This document shows, piece by piece, positions 23,653 to 35,872 of a DNA stretch of 64,000 nt; within the stretch, counting starts at the first letter, position 1; each line of letters starts with the position of its first letter. The notes beneath the pieces were generated by a model. The model did not search any database and was not told where the DNA came from. It worked only from the letters and a program-made list of their open reading frames with translations. The position numbers and the translations under genes are program-made. The DNA comes from Pisolithus tinctorius (taxonomy: Eukaryota; Basidiomycota; Agaricomycetes; Boletales; Pisolithaceae), in assembly GCA_024663395.1 (NCBI GenBank), contig JANFAH010000008.1:1984001-2048000 (forward strand), given 5' to 3'.

Positions 23653-26600
23653 TCAGGGTTGTCTGGCACTTCCTCTACTTTGTCCTCTATGCATGCATGT
23701 TTGTGCTCTGTGTCCTCTCGAACATCGACTGCATATAGCCATGGCTTTGCCCTTATCCTTGCAAGGAAGGGGCCAACTTGGTGCCATGTGGCCTTCTCTG
23801 TTGCAATTGTAGCAGGTGATACCTGTTAGAAACTTCTGGGGTTGCTTCCCCTTGTCATATGAGTGATTCTGCTCTTTCTGATGAGATTGATGGTCCAAGC
23901 CATCCCTCTTTATGAATTTATTCCCCTTTGAGGGGGGATTTGTCTTTTGTTGATAAAGGGTGTCCCCTTTCTTTATGTACTTAAAGTTCCCACTTGTTGG
24001 AGGGTTATGATCACCCTTCCTCCTGTGCAAGTATGAACCACTTCATCCTTGGAAGGATTTCCCTCCAGAGCTGGTGTGGCTTGATCTCATATGCATATTT
24101 ATGGCTTTTTGTGCTGTTTCTGTGCAGCACACTTCTTCAAGGATCTCCTCAATTGTCAAGTGTTCAGTGGAAATTCCACAAGCTTCAAATATGCTCTTGA
24201 TTATTGTATGTGGTAATCCACACAAGAACTTCCTCCAGAACAAATAATCATCTGGAGGTTGCACCATTCAGTGTGCGTGACATTTTAGGTCATTGTGGAA
24301 TGCAAGAGCCCCTTTCTCATGTTCATATCTTGTGCAGTTGAATTGATCAGCCATGTTCTGTGCTGATGCCTCATGGACAAATTGTCTGAAGAGTCCACAG
24401 ATCAGGTCCTCAAAGGACCAGTCCCTAATCTGCCTGTTAGGGGATTCGACCTCCTGGTCATACCATTGGGAGGCCAACCCCTCCAAGTATGCATAGGTGT
24501 ACAGGACCCTGTCCACATTGCAGTCTGGGCCTGTCACTTTGAATGTATGGAAGTACTTGAGCAGTTGCCCTAGCCAGTTGTCGAACTCCTTGAGGTCATC
24601 CTGGCCTTTATATTTCCCTGGCTTTGGGACACCCATGGCTTTAACCTCTGGTCCCAATTGTCCTGTGGGCTGGCCTACTTGTTCCCATATATGCTGAGCA
24701 TACCTGTTTTGCATGAAGTCGATATATCTTGTATTTCCCAGGGTGAATCCCCTTAAATAATTAGGTCAATTTCCCTGACCTCTTGTGGGGCCTCCATCAT
24801 GACCTCCATGACCATAATGATCATTGTCATCTTCATCATTGGAGGGGAGATCCCCTCCAGGGAAGCCTGGATCTCCTCTGGGGAAACCACCTCCCAGTGG
24901 GCCTCCCCTATGATTCCTCCCTTCAGGGGGGCCATCTCTTGGTGGTCCATTCCCTCATCCTGGATAGGGACATCCATGATCTTTGCTCCTTTGTGGGGGG
25001 TTCCAATCCTCCCCATCACTATCTCCATCACTGTCAGGGGGTCCTCTGTCATCCAGAGGTCCACCTCTGACTGTGTTCCTCACTGCAATAGCATGGTCTT
25101 GTGCCATCTGATGGAGGATAGCTGTTTCTCTTCTAGTTCTATACATATGGTGAATGATGTCTGAGTCTTCCCTGGACAGATATGCCAGTCAATTTGCAAT
25201 ACTAGGAGCAAGACTGCTCCTGTTGCCTCTACTTCTGACTGGGGCACTAACACTAACACTTCACCCTGTTGGTAGCCTTCCTGGGGTTAAATACCCCTGT
25301 GTCGAATGATGATCTCATTCATTTGTATGGATTTCTCTTGAGGCAGGTCTATCCTTCAGGGCAGGAGGGGTTACCTCTTCCCTCTTTGTGTCATAACCAT
25401 GCATTCACTCTAGGTCTTTACTCACTCTGCAACCTCTTCCGCCGGTCGTTCACTCACTCTGCACCAACTCTGCCCAACTTCTGTTGGATGCAAACCATCT
25501 CCGCTCCAACTGCTGTCGGACTTGTGTTGCTCTCCTACTGGACCGAGCAGTCCATTCTCTGAGGGGTCATGTGACTACCTTCGCAGTCAGGTACTCCACA
25601 GCATGCTCACCACATGGTCCAGCACCTGGACTATTTCTTTTTCTGAATGTTCTGTGTTACCCGTTCATATGTCCTCCATCTACCCTTCATTCGTCGTCCA
25701 GGAAATTTTACTTGAAAATTTATGAGTCTCCATATGACAGTTCCGATTCCGATTACTGTACCTCCGTAGCAGTATAAAAACATGTACTGTACTCCGCTGT
25801 TCTTCAGTACGAATATCAACTTAGTTCCTACTCCCTCTGATTCCATCTTCTGCCTGTTGGAGTTATCTCTGACTCTCCATCTGTACTCTCCCTCTGAAAT
25901 ATGAGGGCTGAGATCGTGCAAGGGGGTAGCACATGAGCTAAACCTGATGCCCTCACTCTGCTCCGCCTTTGTCTCAGCAGTCTTCGTTCCTGCCAACACT
26001 CTGCTAGTCGGAGTTCTGTTCTTCTGTGTCAGACTTGCTTCCGAACCCTTCTCTATACCTTGTTAAGTGTCGGAGTTGGTTGGAGTAGGCCCAGACTTGA
26101 CACTTTGTTGCTTTCCTAGTGTCTGGGCTGCTAGCCCTACTAGTTTGCTCCTCAAGGTTCTCACTTGTGAGCACTCATCTGATACACTCTATCATATTTG
26201 TGTGATGCTTGCCTGGGTCTATCCCATGGTTATGGAAGCTTTTGGGTCTGTACCCATAGTCCCTCCATTGCTGCTGGATATTTTCCAGAAATTTGTTCAT
26301 AGCCACTAAGGCTACCCAAGGATCAAGAGGAACTTCCTCGTCAAGTTCTCTCATTGAAGGCATCTTGCCTTCAATGTACACCCGACTTAAGGGGTTCTTG
26401 ATATCCTGAGGATTGTTTGGGTTTTGCATCACCTGTGAGTTCTCTAATTTGGACAGTTGAGGAGTCAATGGACTCATCACTTTGACAAATACCTCTGCTG
26501 GGCTTGCTTCCCTCATACCTCTCTTGGTACTTTCTTCCATTGTTACTGATGCTTGGAACTCTCTGGGCATGGGCACTTCATTTTTGGGTCACATAGCACC

Positions 26601-26770
26601 TGCTTCTTGATTAGCACCCTGTGCTGTGATCCTTGAGGTTGGATCCTCTTTTTGTTTCTTTTTCTTATCCTTTCAGACCTTGGGAGGTCCTTTTTCTTTC
26701 TGACAATTATTTTTGTCTGGAAGGGGCTCACCCCCTCTGTCAGGCAGTTTAGTTGCTGTTGCTCTTGCAT
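23653..26770 (-). pseudogene. gag: gag of element 2, split by a solo LTR
   Basis: The frame opens with ATG at 26770, 54 bp from the 5' LTR, and continues through MPSMRELDEEVPLDPW and WRDYGYRPKSFHNHGID (about 26370-26210). It is interrupted by the solo LTR and resumes with REDSDIIHHMYRTRRE, a glycine/proline/aspartate-rich stretch, then the gag core (KPGKYKGQDDLKEFDNWLGQ, GLASQWYD, RQIRDWSFEDLI). It ends in a degenerate zinc knuckle (CYNCNREGHM) near 23810. TGA stops follow KCHAH (24266) and SFQG (near 24041); both are likely lost Arg codons. Confidence 0.8.
25389..26102 (+). mobile_element. Solo LTR of the element-3 family inside element 2
   Basis: The 714-bp sequence begins TGTCATAACC and ends GACTTGACA, with the duplication CTTTG at 25384-25388 and 26103-26107. 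It contains AGTATAAAAACATG as a TATA box. It is homologous to the LTRs at 35873 and 45395 but keeps many CpGs that those copies have lost, so it inserted more recently or escaped decay. Confidence 0.92.
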
Positions 26771-26823
26771 AAGAGCAGGTTGTGTGCATCATTGTGAATA
26801 CTCATTAACACACTTCAAAAAAT

Positions 26824-27004
26824 TGTAAGGTTGTAGTAGGGTTGTCTCAAGCTCACACATGCAAAGTGTACTGTATGGTATTCGCACAGTAAGACATAGA
26901 GACAAAAAAAGATCTGTATCTAAAATTTTTGAGACAGCATTTATATATAAGGTATCACATGCCCATACTAAGTAGCTCCTATTTTTGGGGCATAACCCCT
27001 AACA
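26824..27004 (-). repeat. 5' LTR of element 2
   Basis: This is 181 bp, paired with 17796-17994, and followed by the TTATG duplication at 27005-27009. Confidence 0.9.
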
Positions 27005-27009
27005 TTATG

Positions 27010-28067
27010 TGTGTCAAGAGGGGGCCCTCCTCTGCAAGTGGGTATGTATTCTCTCTTCTCCACAGCCCTTGTTGTTGCACTTGCCATGAAATTCCACCAA
27101 CCATGAACAGTATCTCCTGTGCAAGCCTGCCATTTCATGTCTGGGCATTTGTCATAGGATCGTGCTCTGGCCCTCTTGCCATAAGTGTTCATGCATGCAC
27201 CTGGTGCCATGTGGAAATCATTGATGTGCATAACCTATTCCCCACTGAATCCATGATTGATTTGCCACATGTCCATGATGTTGATGACATCTACATCATC
27301 TACTCTGACTGGCTGTGCCATGTGGAGGACCATGACAATGCCATGTACATATTCATCCATGTTGCAGATAATGGCCATCCCCTCAGTATCTGTCCTGAGG
27401 ATGAGATTGCAAATCTGTTGGATGTGTTGGAGATGTAGGTGTCTGTTTTTGAGCTTGGATGCATAGGCTCATGTTCCTTGTAGCATGGACCTGTGTTATC
27501 CACCTGTCATGGCATCAGAGACACCATAGCTGTGGGTAAGGCAGAAAGATGGTCTGGTGACTTTCACCATGGTTGAGGTCATTGATGTCGATGTTGATGA
27601 CATTGAGACACTTGGGGGGCCGTGAATATCTGGGAATTTGGAATTTTACTGGTGTATTATGATCACCCTTGCCTTTGAATTGACTACATTGTGTGTGGAG
27701 ACTGGCCATTGAACCATACATTTTAAGGCCTTATCAGTGGTATGTATTTCTCCAACAGCAGATCAACAAATTGCCTTTCTACCCCTCCCATGATCACCAC
27801 CTTCACTCATCCCTCTTGCTGTTCTGCACCATTATTGCATGTGATCCACAGGGTCTATTGGAAACTGCGCTTGGTGGATGCCAACCCCCCCTTGATGGGT
27901 GATATAATAACTATCAATGGTGTTCTTTTCATGCTGTCCTGTCCCCTATTGTGAGCATGCATTCTGCCCCTCTACACTCCTATGCTGAACTCCTATTAGC
28001 ATGGAATACAAATGCACACCATGCATGAGGGGGGCAGGGGTAGTCAATATCCACTGCAATCAACTTC
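27010..28067. other. CpG-poor host sequence, no supportable gene
   Basis: One open frame (26929-27438) starts inside the LTR of element 2 and so cannot be a native gene as drawn. A histidine- and aspartate-rich segment around HVHDVDDIYIIYSDW may be a relic of coding sequence. No family is recognised. Confidence 0.4.
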
Positions 28068-28982
28068 ATGGCCCCCCAGTGGGGCATGATGCCTTCATAC
28101 CTGGATATTGTCAATGAGGTTCTAGGGCACAGTGATCTTCAGGGCATGTTCAACCTTGCATCCACCTGTCATGCTCATGCAGAGCTGATGCAGCAACACC
28201 TCAAGATTCACATTCAAAACATGGGGAGGGGTTTTTTTGCTGACCCAAATGGCCTGCATGACATCTTGCACTCCTGTGATGGAGTTGTCTTGGGATCCAT
28301 GGGATTGCATCTTTTATTGCTAGCCAACCATACTTATTCTACCTTGTGGCATCCTACCAACCTCAACAACTATGTTCCCTTTCAGTCACAGAGCCTAATA
28401 GCCCATCTTTTGGTTGGCCAGGGATATCATCTCGAGCAGCCTGCTTCTGTTGATGTGGCTGTGTATGTGGGGTCTTCCATCCATTCTGTACTCACATTCT
28501 TGAAGGGTCACTACAAGATTGATATCATTGTCTCTGTGAATGTGGCCTTGATCGCACCTGTTTTCCAATTTCACACAACAGCTGTCATGAACTTTGTCTC
28601 TGCTGATTGCATATTCTGTGCATATCCATCTCTTACATTGTGGGCATGCTCTCATGTCAATCCTTCACTCCTTTATGACAGTGGACTGCACCACAAGGCC
28701 ATTGCCCCACTATGAAAATACATGTCATATGGTTTCACATTCAAACTGTGTGTCAAGTCTCATAGGTTCAGGTATGTGTGTCACAATAAAACTCAGTCCA
28801 TGACAGATGGAGGCTGTATATGGGTCAATCCAGAGTCGTTTCTGCATATCACTGTGATGCAGCTGGAATTTTTCAGTCATCTGGGCATCCTGGACCTACA
28901 CTGGACATTGGGTGGCTTGGTCTGTGGGATGGACACCATGTTCCAACATCCATGCATGCTTGTGATTGACAATGAGTTGTAA
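28068..28982 (+). pseudogene. Decayed F-box/nucleotidyltransferase-like gene
   Basis: A 215-codon frame, then TGA and a continuation to 28982, show the layout of a large Agaricomycete family. An F-box-like start (PSYLDIVNEVLGHSDLQGM) is followed by VVLGSMGLHLLL (the family has an ISGS-type motif), then HLEQPASVDVAVYVGSS, VLTFLKGHYKIDIIVSVN and VFQFHTTAVMNFVS. The continuation begins in a different frame (YMSYGFTFKLC). I recognise the pattern from recalled family members but cannot test it. The function is unknown. Confidence 0.5.
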
Positions 28983-30220
28983 GTCTGCTCACATATGCAT
29001 GACTTTGTTTCACTGACTGAGCCCCAGCAGTTTGCTCATGGAAAGAAGGGATGCCATTGTAGAGGTTGAAGAGGGATTTGACTGAGTTGGAAGAGACACA
29101 AGTGATGGAATGTCTTGTGATGGCAGCATAGGATTGTTGGAGATGATCGGGGGTGGGGTGGGTGGTGGGGTGTCTGCAATGGAATTGAATGTGGGGTGAC
29201 TACACTGTAGTGGATGTACTTGGGATTTTACATGTGTTGTTACCCATTGCTATATGGACATACAACACATTGTCTGATATCTTATTAAATGATCTGCATT
29301 GAGTGCGCCTCAATTCATATTTAAACACTGTATGACATGATGCCTTTCTGTCTACTGTGATATCTGGCATTACAATTCATCACCCTTTATGCTACTTACA
29401 TCTGTAGGCAGACACTATTAGGTGGTGATGGCAGGGACAGCAGTGATTGACTCACCCTGCATGCACTTTTCGACACCCTGTTGCCTGAGCTGCTGAGGCC
29501 ACTTGCACCAATCTCATGCCCTCACTTCAGTGGATTCACTGGAGTGGCAGCCAGCTCTTGCAAAATGACCATGTTGTGAATGACTGCCATGAACATGGAC
29601 TTCTTGTCCCCACCAATCAAGTAGTGCATCAGTGCAAAGTGAACTCAAACAATGGTGCCTGAGAGTTTGTGAGTGTAATCCAGTGGGTTGATACTCTCAC
29701 TGTCGAGATCAAAGACTGTAAGAGGTGATATATTGTGAGTCTCAGCAGCCTGCACCAGTGCCCCTTTCAGGCACTCCTGCACTGGCCAGTCCATCATTCT
29801 CATCTCTGTTGACAACATCGGGGTTTGCCTTACCCACCAGACACCTCAACTCACCACTGACAATGGCTGTCTCAGGATTGGTGTCTGTGTCTTTGGTCTG
29901 GAAATTGGTCTCAGTGTTGTTGTCTCTGGTGAAGCAAACAAGCATACCACAAAAAGGGTGTGATTGAGTCAAATGCAAGCCTGGCCATGAGTTTCCCACA
30001 CACACAACAGTACAGTTCACCTTTTCAAGATGGAATGAGCTTCTCTAAGGCTTGCAAGTTAGCCACAACTGCTGGTGTGGGACACAACTTCTAGGAAGCA
30101 TGTGACTAGAGGAAGGCATAGAGAGAATTCCCTAGGAATGTTCCAAGGGGTGCTGGGTGGAAGGAGAAATCAAGAATAAAATTAAAAGGGGAGGGGTATT
30201 CATGTGAGGGCCACAGAATT
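28983..30220 (-). other. Decayed region with minus-strand coding-like remnants
   Basis: Between about 30020 and 29430 the minus strand reads as two coding-like pieces, a 92-codon frame with acidic TRDNNTETNFQTKDTDTNP and, in another frame, VHFALMHYLIGGDKKSMF with AVIHNMVILQELAATPVNPL. The pieces are separated by TGA and frame changes. No family is assigned. The rest, including the G-rich stretch near 29150, shows nothing. Confidence 0.4.
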
Positions 30221-30222
30221 TA

Positions 30223-31797
30223 CAGTGGCTCACAAAATTGTCCCAATGTTTGCATGTTTTTAATTAATTATGGTGTAGCAAGTGAACTATCATTATTGAG
30301 TCCAAGGTGTTGGTGGATGGATTAAAGGAGCTGGTCATGGCTCTCTGATGAGCCATATTACATAATATTTGGATAGAAACTGATGGCAGAATACCCAAAT
30401 AAAAATGAGACCTCATTGGGACAATTATGTAACTTTGTGATATACTGCAGATGTAGTCCTTGGGAACACATATAAAACATGGTGAGATGCTCACCAATGC
30501 TTAAATAATGTATCACATGGTCTACTGAATGATTTGTCAACAAACACACAATGCCAAACAGTGATTTTGCACCCCTAAGCCTCCTTACTGCAACACAAGT
30601 CAAGAAATCACCATTCTGGCTCATCAGGGACATTCTTTCAGGGCAACCTCAGCAAATGCTGAGTACACTATAGTATAATCAAGAGAATATGCTATCAGCA
30701 CCATTGGTCTCTTCAGAAACCTGCTGGAAGTCATTTCCTGCACTGTTTCCCCACCAATGCCCCATGTGTCCTGGAACCAATCAGTACTGTGAGAGCTCAA
30801 AACAATGTGGAGGTCCAATCTGGCATTCATCCTATCATAAACAAACCAATCACCCATCAACTAGTGCATTTCTGTGAAGGGGAAACTGGTATGGAGGTCA
30901 GGGTGAAGCTAAACCCTCTCTCACTCCAGGTACCATGGGAGGGATATGCTACTGAGCTACCAGGCTGCACATTCCTGGCCTTCTATCTGGCACTGGATAT
31001 TTCTTTTAGTCATATATGATCAAATAACTCCTTCCCAGTGATCCCCAGTTCAGCTCAGAGTACAGTCTGGCCAACCCTCCCATGATACTGGGAGTGCCCA
31101 GGAGGGTTGTGCTTCACATGAGCCTTCAGGCAGGCTTGTCTTCAGCTGTGATGTAGTAGTTAGTGGGTGATTGGTTTGCTTATGATAGGATGAATGCCAG
31201 ATTGGACCTCCACATCATTCTCAGCTCTCAAAGTACTGATTGGTTCCAGGACACATGGGGCATTGGTGGGGAAACAGTGCAGGAAATGACTTCCAGCAGG
31301 TTTCTGAAGAGACCAATGGTGCTGATAGCATATTCTCTTGATTATACTATAGTGTACTCAGCATTTGCTGAGGTTGCCCTGAAAGAATGTCCCTGATGAG
31401 CCAGAATGGTGATTTCTTGACTTGTGTTGCAGTAAGGAGGCTTAGGGGTGCAAAATCACTGTTTGGCATTGTGTGTTTGTTGACAAATCATTCAGTAGAC
31501 CATGTGATACATTATTTAAGCATTGGTGAGCATCTCACCATGTTTTATATGTGTTCCCAAGGACTACATCTGCAGTATATCACAAAGTTACATAATTGTC
31601 CCAATGAGGTCTCATTTTTATTTGGGTATTCTGCCATCAGTTTCTATCCAAATATTATGTAATATGGCTCATCAGAGAGCCATGACCAGCTCCTTTAATC
31701 CATCCACCAACACCTTGGACTCAATAATGATAGTTCACTTGCTACACCATAATTAATTAAAAACATGCAAACATTGGGACAATTTTGTGAGCCACTG
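30223..31797. mobile_element. Tc1/mariner-type fold-back element with about 640-bp arms
   Basis: The termini are CAGTGGCTCACAAAATTGTC and its inverse, flanked by TA (30221-30222 and 31798-31799), the Tc1/mariner target. Positions pair as x with 62020-x and no gaps from the ends to about 30860/31160. I see essentially perfect identity over the outer 560 bp and about ten differences near the centre, around a 290-bp loop. Identical 77- and 91-codon frames occur in both arms but show no transposase motif. Confidence 0.9.
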
Positions 31798-31799
31798 TA

Positions 31800-33080
31800 A
31801 TTCCAGAGGGATGTGGACATGCAAGGAACAGCAAGATGGGTATATGAAATTCCAAGAAGCTGTTATGCAATGAGAAGAGTGTATTTGAAGTGAGAGGGAT
31901 ATGGGATAAGGTGTGTAGGATTGGAGGATGCAGGAGACATGAAGACCACTGGAGACACTGTAGATGCTGTAGACTCAATATACACACTTAGACTCTAGGA
32001 ACTCTCAAACTCACAAAACACACACAGATAGTGACTCTAAAGAGGATGGTGTATTTCCAATGTTATGGCAGAATTATATAGTATAAGAGATGTAGGCACA
32101 AGTCAGAGTAAGGTGGGGCAGAAAAACTAAAAGACCAGAAAATAAAGGAAACAATGACAGATGTCAGCAACATACAGATGCACATGAAATAGTCTGGAAA
32201 GTGGTCCAAGACACAACAGAGATGAGTGCAGAAAATTGGCAGGTGTTACATAACAATGATGGAGTGTGATTGGAATTCTGCCTCATGCAGAGGAAAATTC
32301 CACAATGTACAAGATGGCCCTGTGGAATTTAAACTTGCTCAGAAGGTGGCTCACTGCTTCTCAAACCTTCACTCCCCAGCTACACCTGCATCCACTACCC
32401 AAGCCCATACCTGTTCTTCAACATGCAAGCCTACTTGATCCACGATGCATGACTGGTGTTCAGCATGAGGGACCAGGCAATTTCCTCACTGGCAGCAGAT
32501 CTGAAGCATGTTAGGGTGCTAATTGACATGGCACCACAACCTGAAGAGAGCTGAGAGGTGATATATGAGTGGGTGGGGGACTGGGACCAGACTTGGGTGA
32601 GTGCACTAGATACTTGTGTAATGTGACATGCTGACAGATCCCCAGGCCAGCATTTCCTCATGGTGGAAGTATGTCAATGAGAACTAGATCTCCATGCCAA
32701 AGGTGTGCAATGCCAACCTTCACAACATGACTGAAGAATCTGTGATGCAGCAGAATGAGGTGATCCTGGCAGCCATAGCTATAGCAGATCTTTGTCAGCC
32801 AGAAGGGCAGTGAAGATTCCACATTGATGACCTCTTCAAGGACTACCAGGAGCAGGTAGAGGAGAGAGCATGCTTGGAGGCTGAGAGGTTGGCCAAGGCA
32901 CCATCAGTGCATACCTGGGGCCAAGCAGCAAGAGGTGAGGGTCAAGACTGCATGCCAGAAGACACCAAAGGGTACATGTCAAGAGGAGTTGCATGTTCAG
33001 CAGGGGGGTTTCTGGTAGTATGAGCAAGGGAAAAGGGAAACAGCAGGTGCATGCTATGTCCTTGACAACCCTGAGCATGA
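31800..33080. other. Unassigned AT-rich region
   Basis: There is no long open frame. The minus strand from about 32246 to 31920 begins TGTAACACC and contains TATACTATATAATTC, which could be part of an unrecognised LTR. The plus strand near 32740-32990 has short coding-like pieces (DDLFKDYQEQVEERACLEAERLA) with TGAs. Neither is firm. Confidence 0.35.
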
Positions 33081-34752
33081 TGTCACACACCAAAGGTGTT
33101 GTGGACATGGTTACAGCTGACTCTGCCTAACTCCTTGATGAGTTGCATGCCCATGCCATGCATATGAAGACTAAAGCCCTCCTGTGTAGAAGGACTGCTG
33201 GATGTGAGCAGTCATCCTTTGCACAAGAACGAGTCATCAGTGCTAAAGAGAAAAGAGGAAGTGAGTTAAGCACACATTAAAGGTTTTTAGCACCTGTGTA
33301 TGGCATTCTGGTTTTTGTTGTATCTCCACTGTTTCCAAAGATATTCACTCCATTCTCACACTTGCTTAAAGTGCTCAGCCATGTCATCCTGCCTTCCAAA
33401 TTTGGAGAGGATCCTCACACCCTATGCATTTCTACAGCACTCCAACCATCAGATGCTCATTTTGCTATGTCCATCAGATATGGCCACCTCTTCATCAATC
33501 ATCTCACTTGTCTCATTTGCCAGAGACAATGGCTACATATATCTGCCAGGTGTTCCCACCAGCTTCTGTCCTGAAGCCCCCTGGTTTGTTCCATCATCAT
33601 CAGCCCCATCCTGTCCCATGCAGCTTGGTCAGCATGTTCTCCTCATCAGTATGACTTCCAGAAGGACATTCTTTAGTCGCCTCAGGTCTGTCACTCAGTT
33701 ACAAAGGTCTTATGTGCTCATTTTGGTCTCCCCTCTTGATGAAGCATATGGGTCCTTCCTCCCTGCTCCCTGCACCATCTTTATTCCAATTTCATCCATC
33801 ATTCTTCCCACATTGTGACAGCTGCAGTATAATCTACTGTTCTCCAGCCTCCCTGATCACATCCATGACAAGTATGACATGCATCTTGCCTTTTTACTGC
33901 AAGACCCAGCAGAGGATGTCCCCCCTTCTCCCTCTCCTCCATCAGAGCCCTGTTCATGAAGTATTTATTGACTTCACCAAGAGGATGAATGGGTGGGGGA
34001 CATGATCACTTATGCTCCCATTGCCCCACAGACCCCCAGCACCCTAGCCCTTTGATGCCTGACTCATGCCATCCTTTTCTGGAATTAATACTTCCCCATC
34101 AAAACACTGTCCATCTGTCATGCCATCTTTGGATCTAGAGATGTCTCCACTGAGACCTGACTTGTATCACCACCCCCTAATGTGATATCAGTGTGCTTAC
34201 TCAGTTTCTGACTCTATTTGACTCTACTGTGATATTTTGACTGTCCTTGACTTGTTTATTTCTAATGCTTACCAGTTCTTCTATGCTTGCTTACTTTCCA
34301 TTTCTTGCTTACTCATCATGATTACTCAGTCCTTACTCATTACTTACCAAGTGTTTGTGCCTTGTTTGTCACAAGCTGTGCTCTCCCCACAGTATATAAA
34401 CCCCCATGTACTTAGCTACCAAAGAAGCAATCCAGAAGTCACTCAGCAGTCAGTTCAGTGCATATCTCATCATTGACAGTTGAGGCTCATTCAGAAGAGT
34501 CTATCTGTCATCATCCATATCCTTGGTAGTTGAGGCTCCATCAAGGGTCTATCTACCTTCATTCATTAACTGAAGTATCATCTGTGCTTAGTTAGCAACT
34601 CTTGCTTAGTCATCCCTCTACTCCTGCATAACTCATCATCAACTTGTGCTAGGAGTCCTTTTGACTGAACACCTTTGCTCTGTTCAGTATCCCCCATCCA
34701 GTCATCACTCACTTGTCTGCTCTTGCATAACTTGTCATTGACTTGTGCCAGC
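33081..34752 (+). mobile_element. Long promoter-bearing repeat (family R), 3'-truncated copy
   Basis: This begins TGTCACACACCAAAGG and is homologous, inverted, to 42104-43913. It contains a 172-codon open frame (33300-33818) that is also open in the other copy, further coding-like sequence to about 34010, a TATA box (CAGTATATAAACCCCC, near 34390) and a 3' part with two related sub-repeats. It stops at GACTTGTGCC, about 140 bp before the end of the full copy. It could be a 1.8-kb LTR or a small non-autonomous element. Confidence 0.7.
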
Positions 34753-34755
34753 AAG

Positions 34756-35536
34756 ATGTGTGCCCAGGGGAACCTTGCATGTGTTGGGGAGCCAGAGTCA
34801 TCCTGCAAACAGTGCAGGAATGTGAAGTGCAAGTGCTTGCACACTTGTGGAGTAGGGAGAAAGGTGAGTACCATACAGGTTTAATTCCACAAGGGAATGA
34901 GTTGACACCACCTTCAGCAAAAGAACTCCAGCACCATTGGAGTGGCAGGTCCATCTCACAAATGAGTCAAATCGACTATGACCCCAAAGGTGGCCCCAGT
35001 GGGACCTGCAACTGGACCCTCTAAGAAACTCACACTGGAAATTCTGCCTCAAAAATGACAACCTGACCTGACCCCCACACACTCACCTTCCCCAGAACCA
35101 AGTCCCTCCCCTCATGATCCTTCACCAAGTCCTCGTCTCTTCTTCTGCAGGGCTACCCCCACACCTGGGCCTTCGTTCAAGCCTTCACCAGCCCCTGTCA
35201 ACAAACCCCACCTGAAACCCCCCCATCGATGAACCACAAGTTGAGTTTGAACCATTTTCTGTGACCATGACCAGCTTACTAAATGACCCTGGAGATGTTG
35301 AAGTGCCAGTCCAGAGTGACACTCCAGCAGTCATAAACCCATGTGAGTGGTTGACAGCAAACTTCATCAAATGGCTGTGAGTGCTTGAGGCAAGAGCTGA
35401 GGACAAGGAATTCAAGCTGGAGCAGTTCCACTGGCTGCTAGAGATGCTGGCAAGGCAGGTAACACTGTGGATTGAGGCTGCATGGGCCAGATGGGAGGAG
35501 TTGTGTAGGTTGAAGGACAAACTCTGGGACCTGTAA
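34756..35536 (+). pseudogene. Fragment of the cysteine-rich, coiled-coil accessory gene
   Basis: The frame starts at ATG 34757 and gives LACVGEPESSCKQCRNVKCK, then a GTGAGT donor near 34863. The second part (about 35235-35536, one TGA) gives TSLLNDPGDVEVPVQ, LEARAEDKEFKLEQFHWLLE and WIEAAWARWEELCRLKDKL, a helical segment. The combination of a C-x2-C cluster, a splice site and an amphipathic helix matches the antisense genes in elements 3 and 4, so this may be the antisense gene of a further lost element. The adjacent repeat truncates its 5' side. Confidence 0.5.
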
Positions 35537-35868
35537 ACAGCATACTTGTGTCTGCAGAATTTGTTTTTTGTACTTGTATGTTCCAAAATTGTAAAAGTCT
35601 TTCATGTGTCAGTATTAGTACTACAGTAAGGGAAGGAAAAGTAAGACTTCTGAAGGAAGAAGTGTTGTGGCTTTTTTTTTTTTTGACTGTTTCTTGTCAG
35701 TGGTGTGGTTATTTATATATATGAGATGAAATGGGTATCAATAAGAGATAGAATAGAGACAGAAAAGGAAGGAAGTAAAGAGCAAGACAGACTACTCATC
35801 TGACTCATCCAAAGGGACACCAGCAAGTGTAGGGTCTGGGAATGAATCATCTTCGAGGCAATCCAGGT
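35537..35868 (-). pseudogene. pol: C-terminal tail of the integrase ORF of element 5
   Basis: On the minus strand 35868-35796 reads LDCLEDDSFPDPTLAGVPLD, then ESDE and a TAG. Joining it to the minus-strand frame ending at 46130 gives an unbroken reading GTSTQDLDCLEDD across the empty site of element 3. The remaining DNA to 35537 includes a run of 13 T at about 35681-35693 (poly-A on the minus strand) and no other gene. Confidence 0.7.
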
Positions 35869-35872
35869 CTTA

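Larger units (their letters stand above)
17796..27004 (-). mobile_element. Element 2: Ty3/gypsy chromovirus lacking RT, minus strand, 9.2 kb
   Basis: The LTRs at 26824-27004 (5') and 17796-17994 (3') are 181 and 199 bp, differing mainly by an 18-bp indel around a GGCATGTGATACC repeat, and end in TGTTAGGGG/TGTAAG-type termini. A TTATG duplication lies at 17791-17795 and 27005-27009. The internal order on - is gag, an acidic linker, integrase, chromodomain, then a 545-codon accessory ORF before the 3' LTR. A GGGGAGGG tract lies next to the 3' LTR. I see no protease, YxDD or RNase H motif between gag and integrase, so it needs functions in trans. It contains a solo LTR at 25389-26102. Confidence 0.9.

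Noticed and set aside
26929..27438. 169-codon plus ORF after element 2
   Set aside because: It starts inside the LTR of element 2, which inserted later, so it cannot be a native gene; no family match.
29725..30020. Plus ORF 29725-29967
   Set aside because: The minus-strand reading is more coding-like and overlaps it fully; neither is firm.
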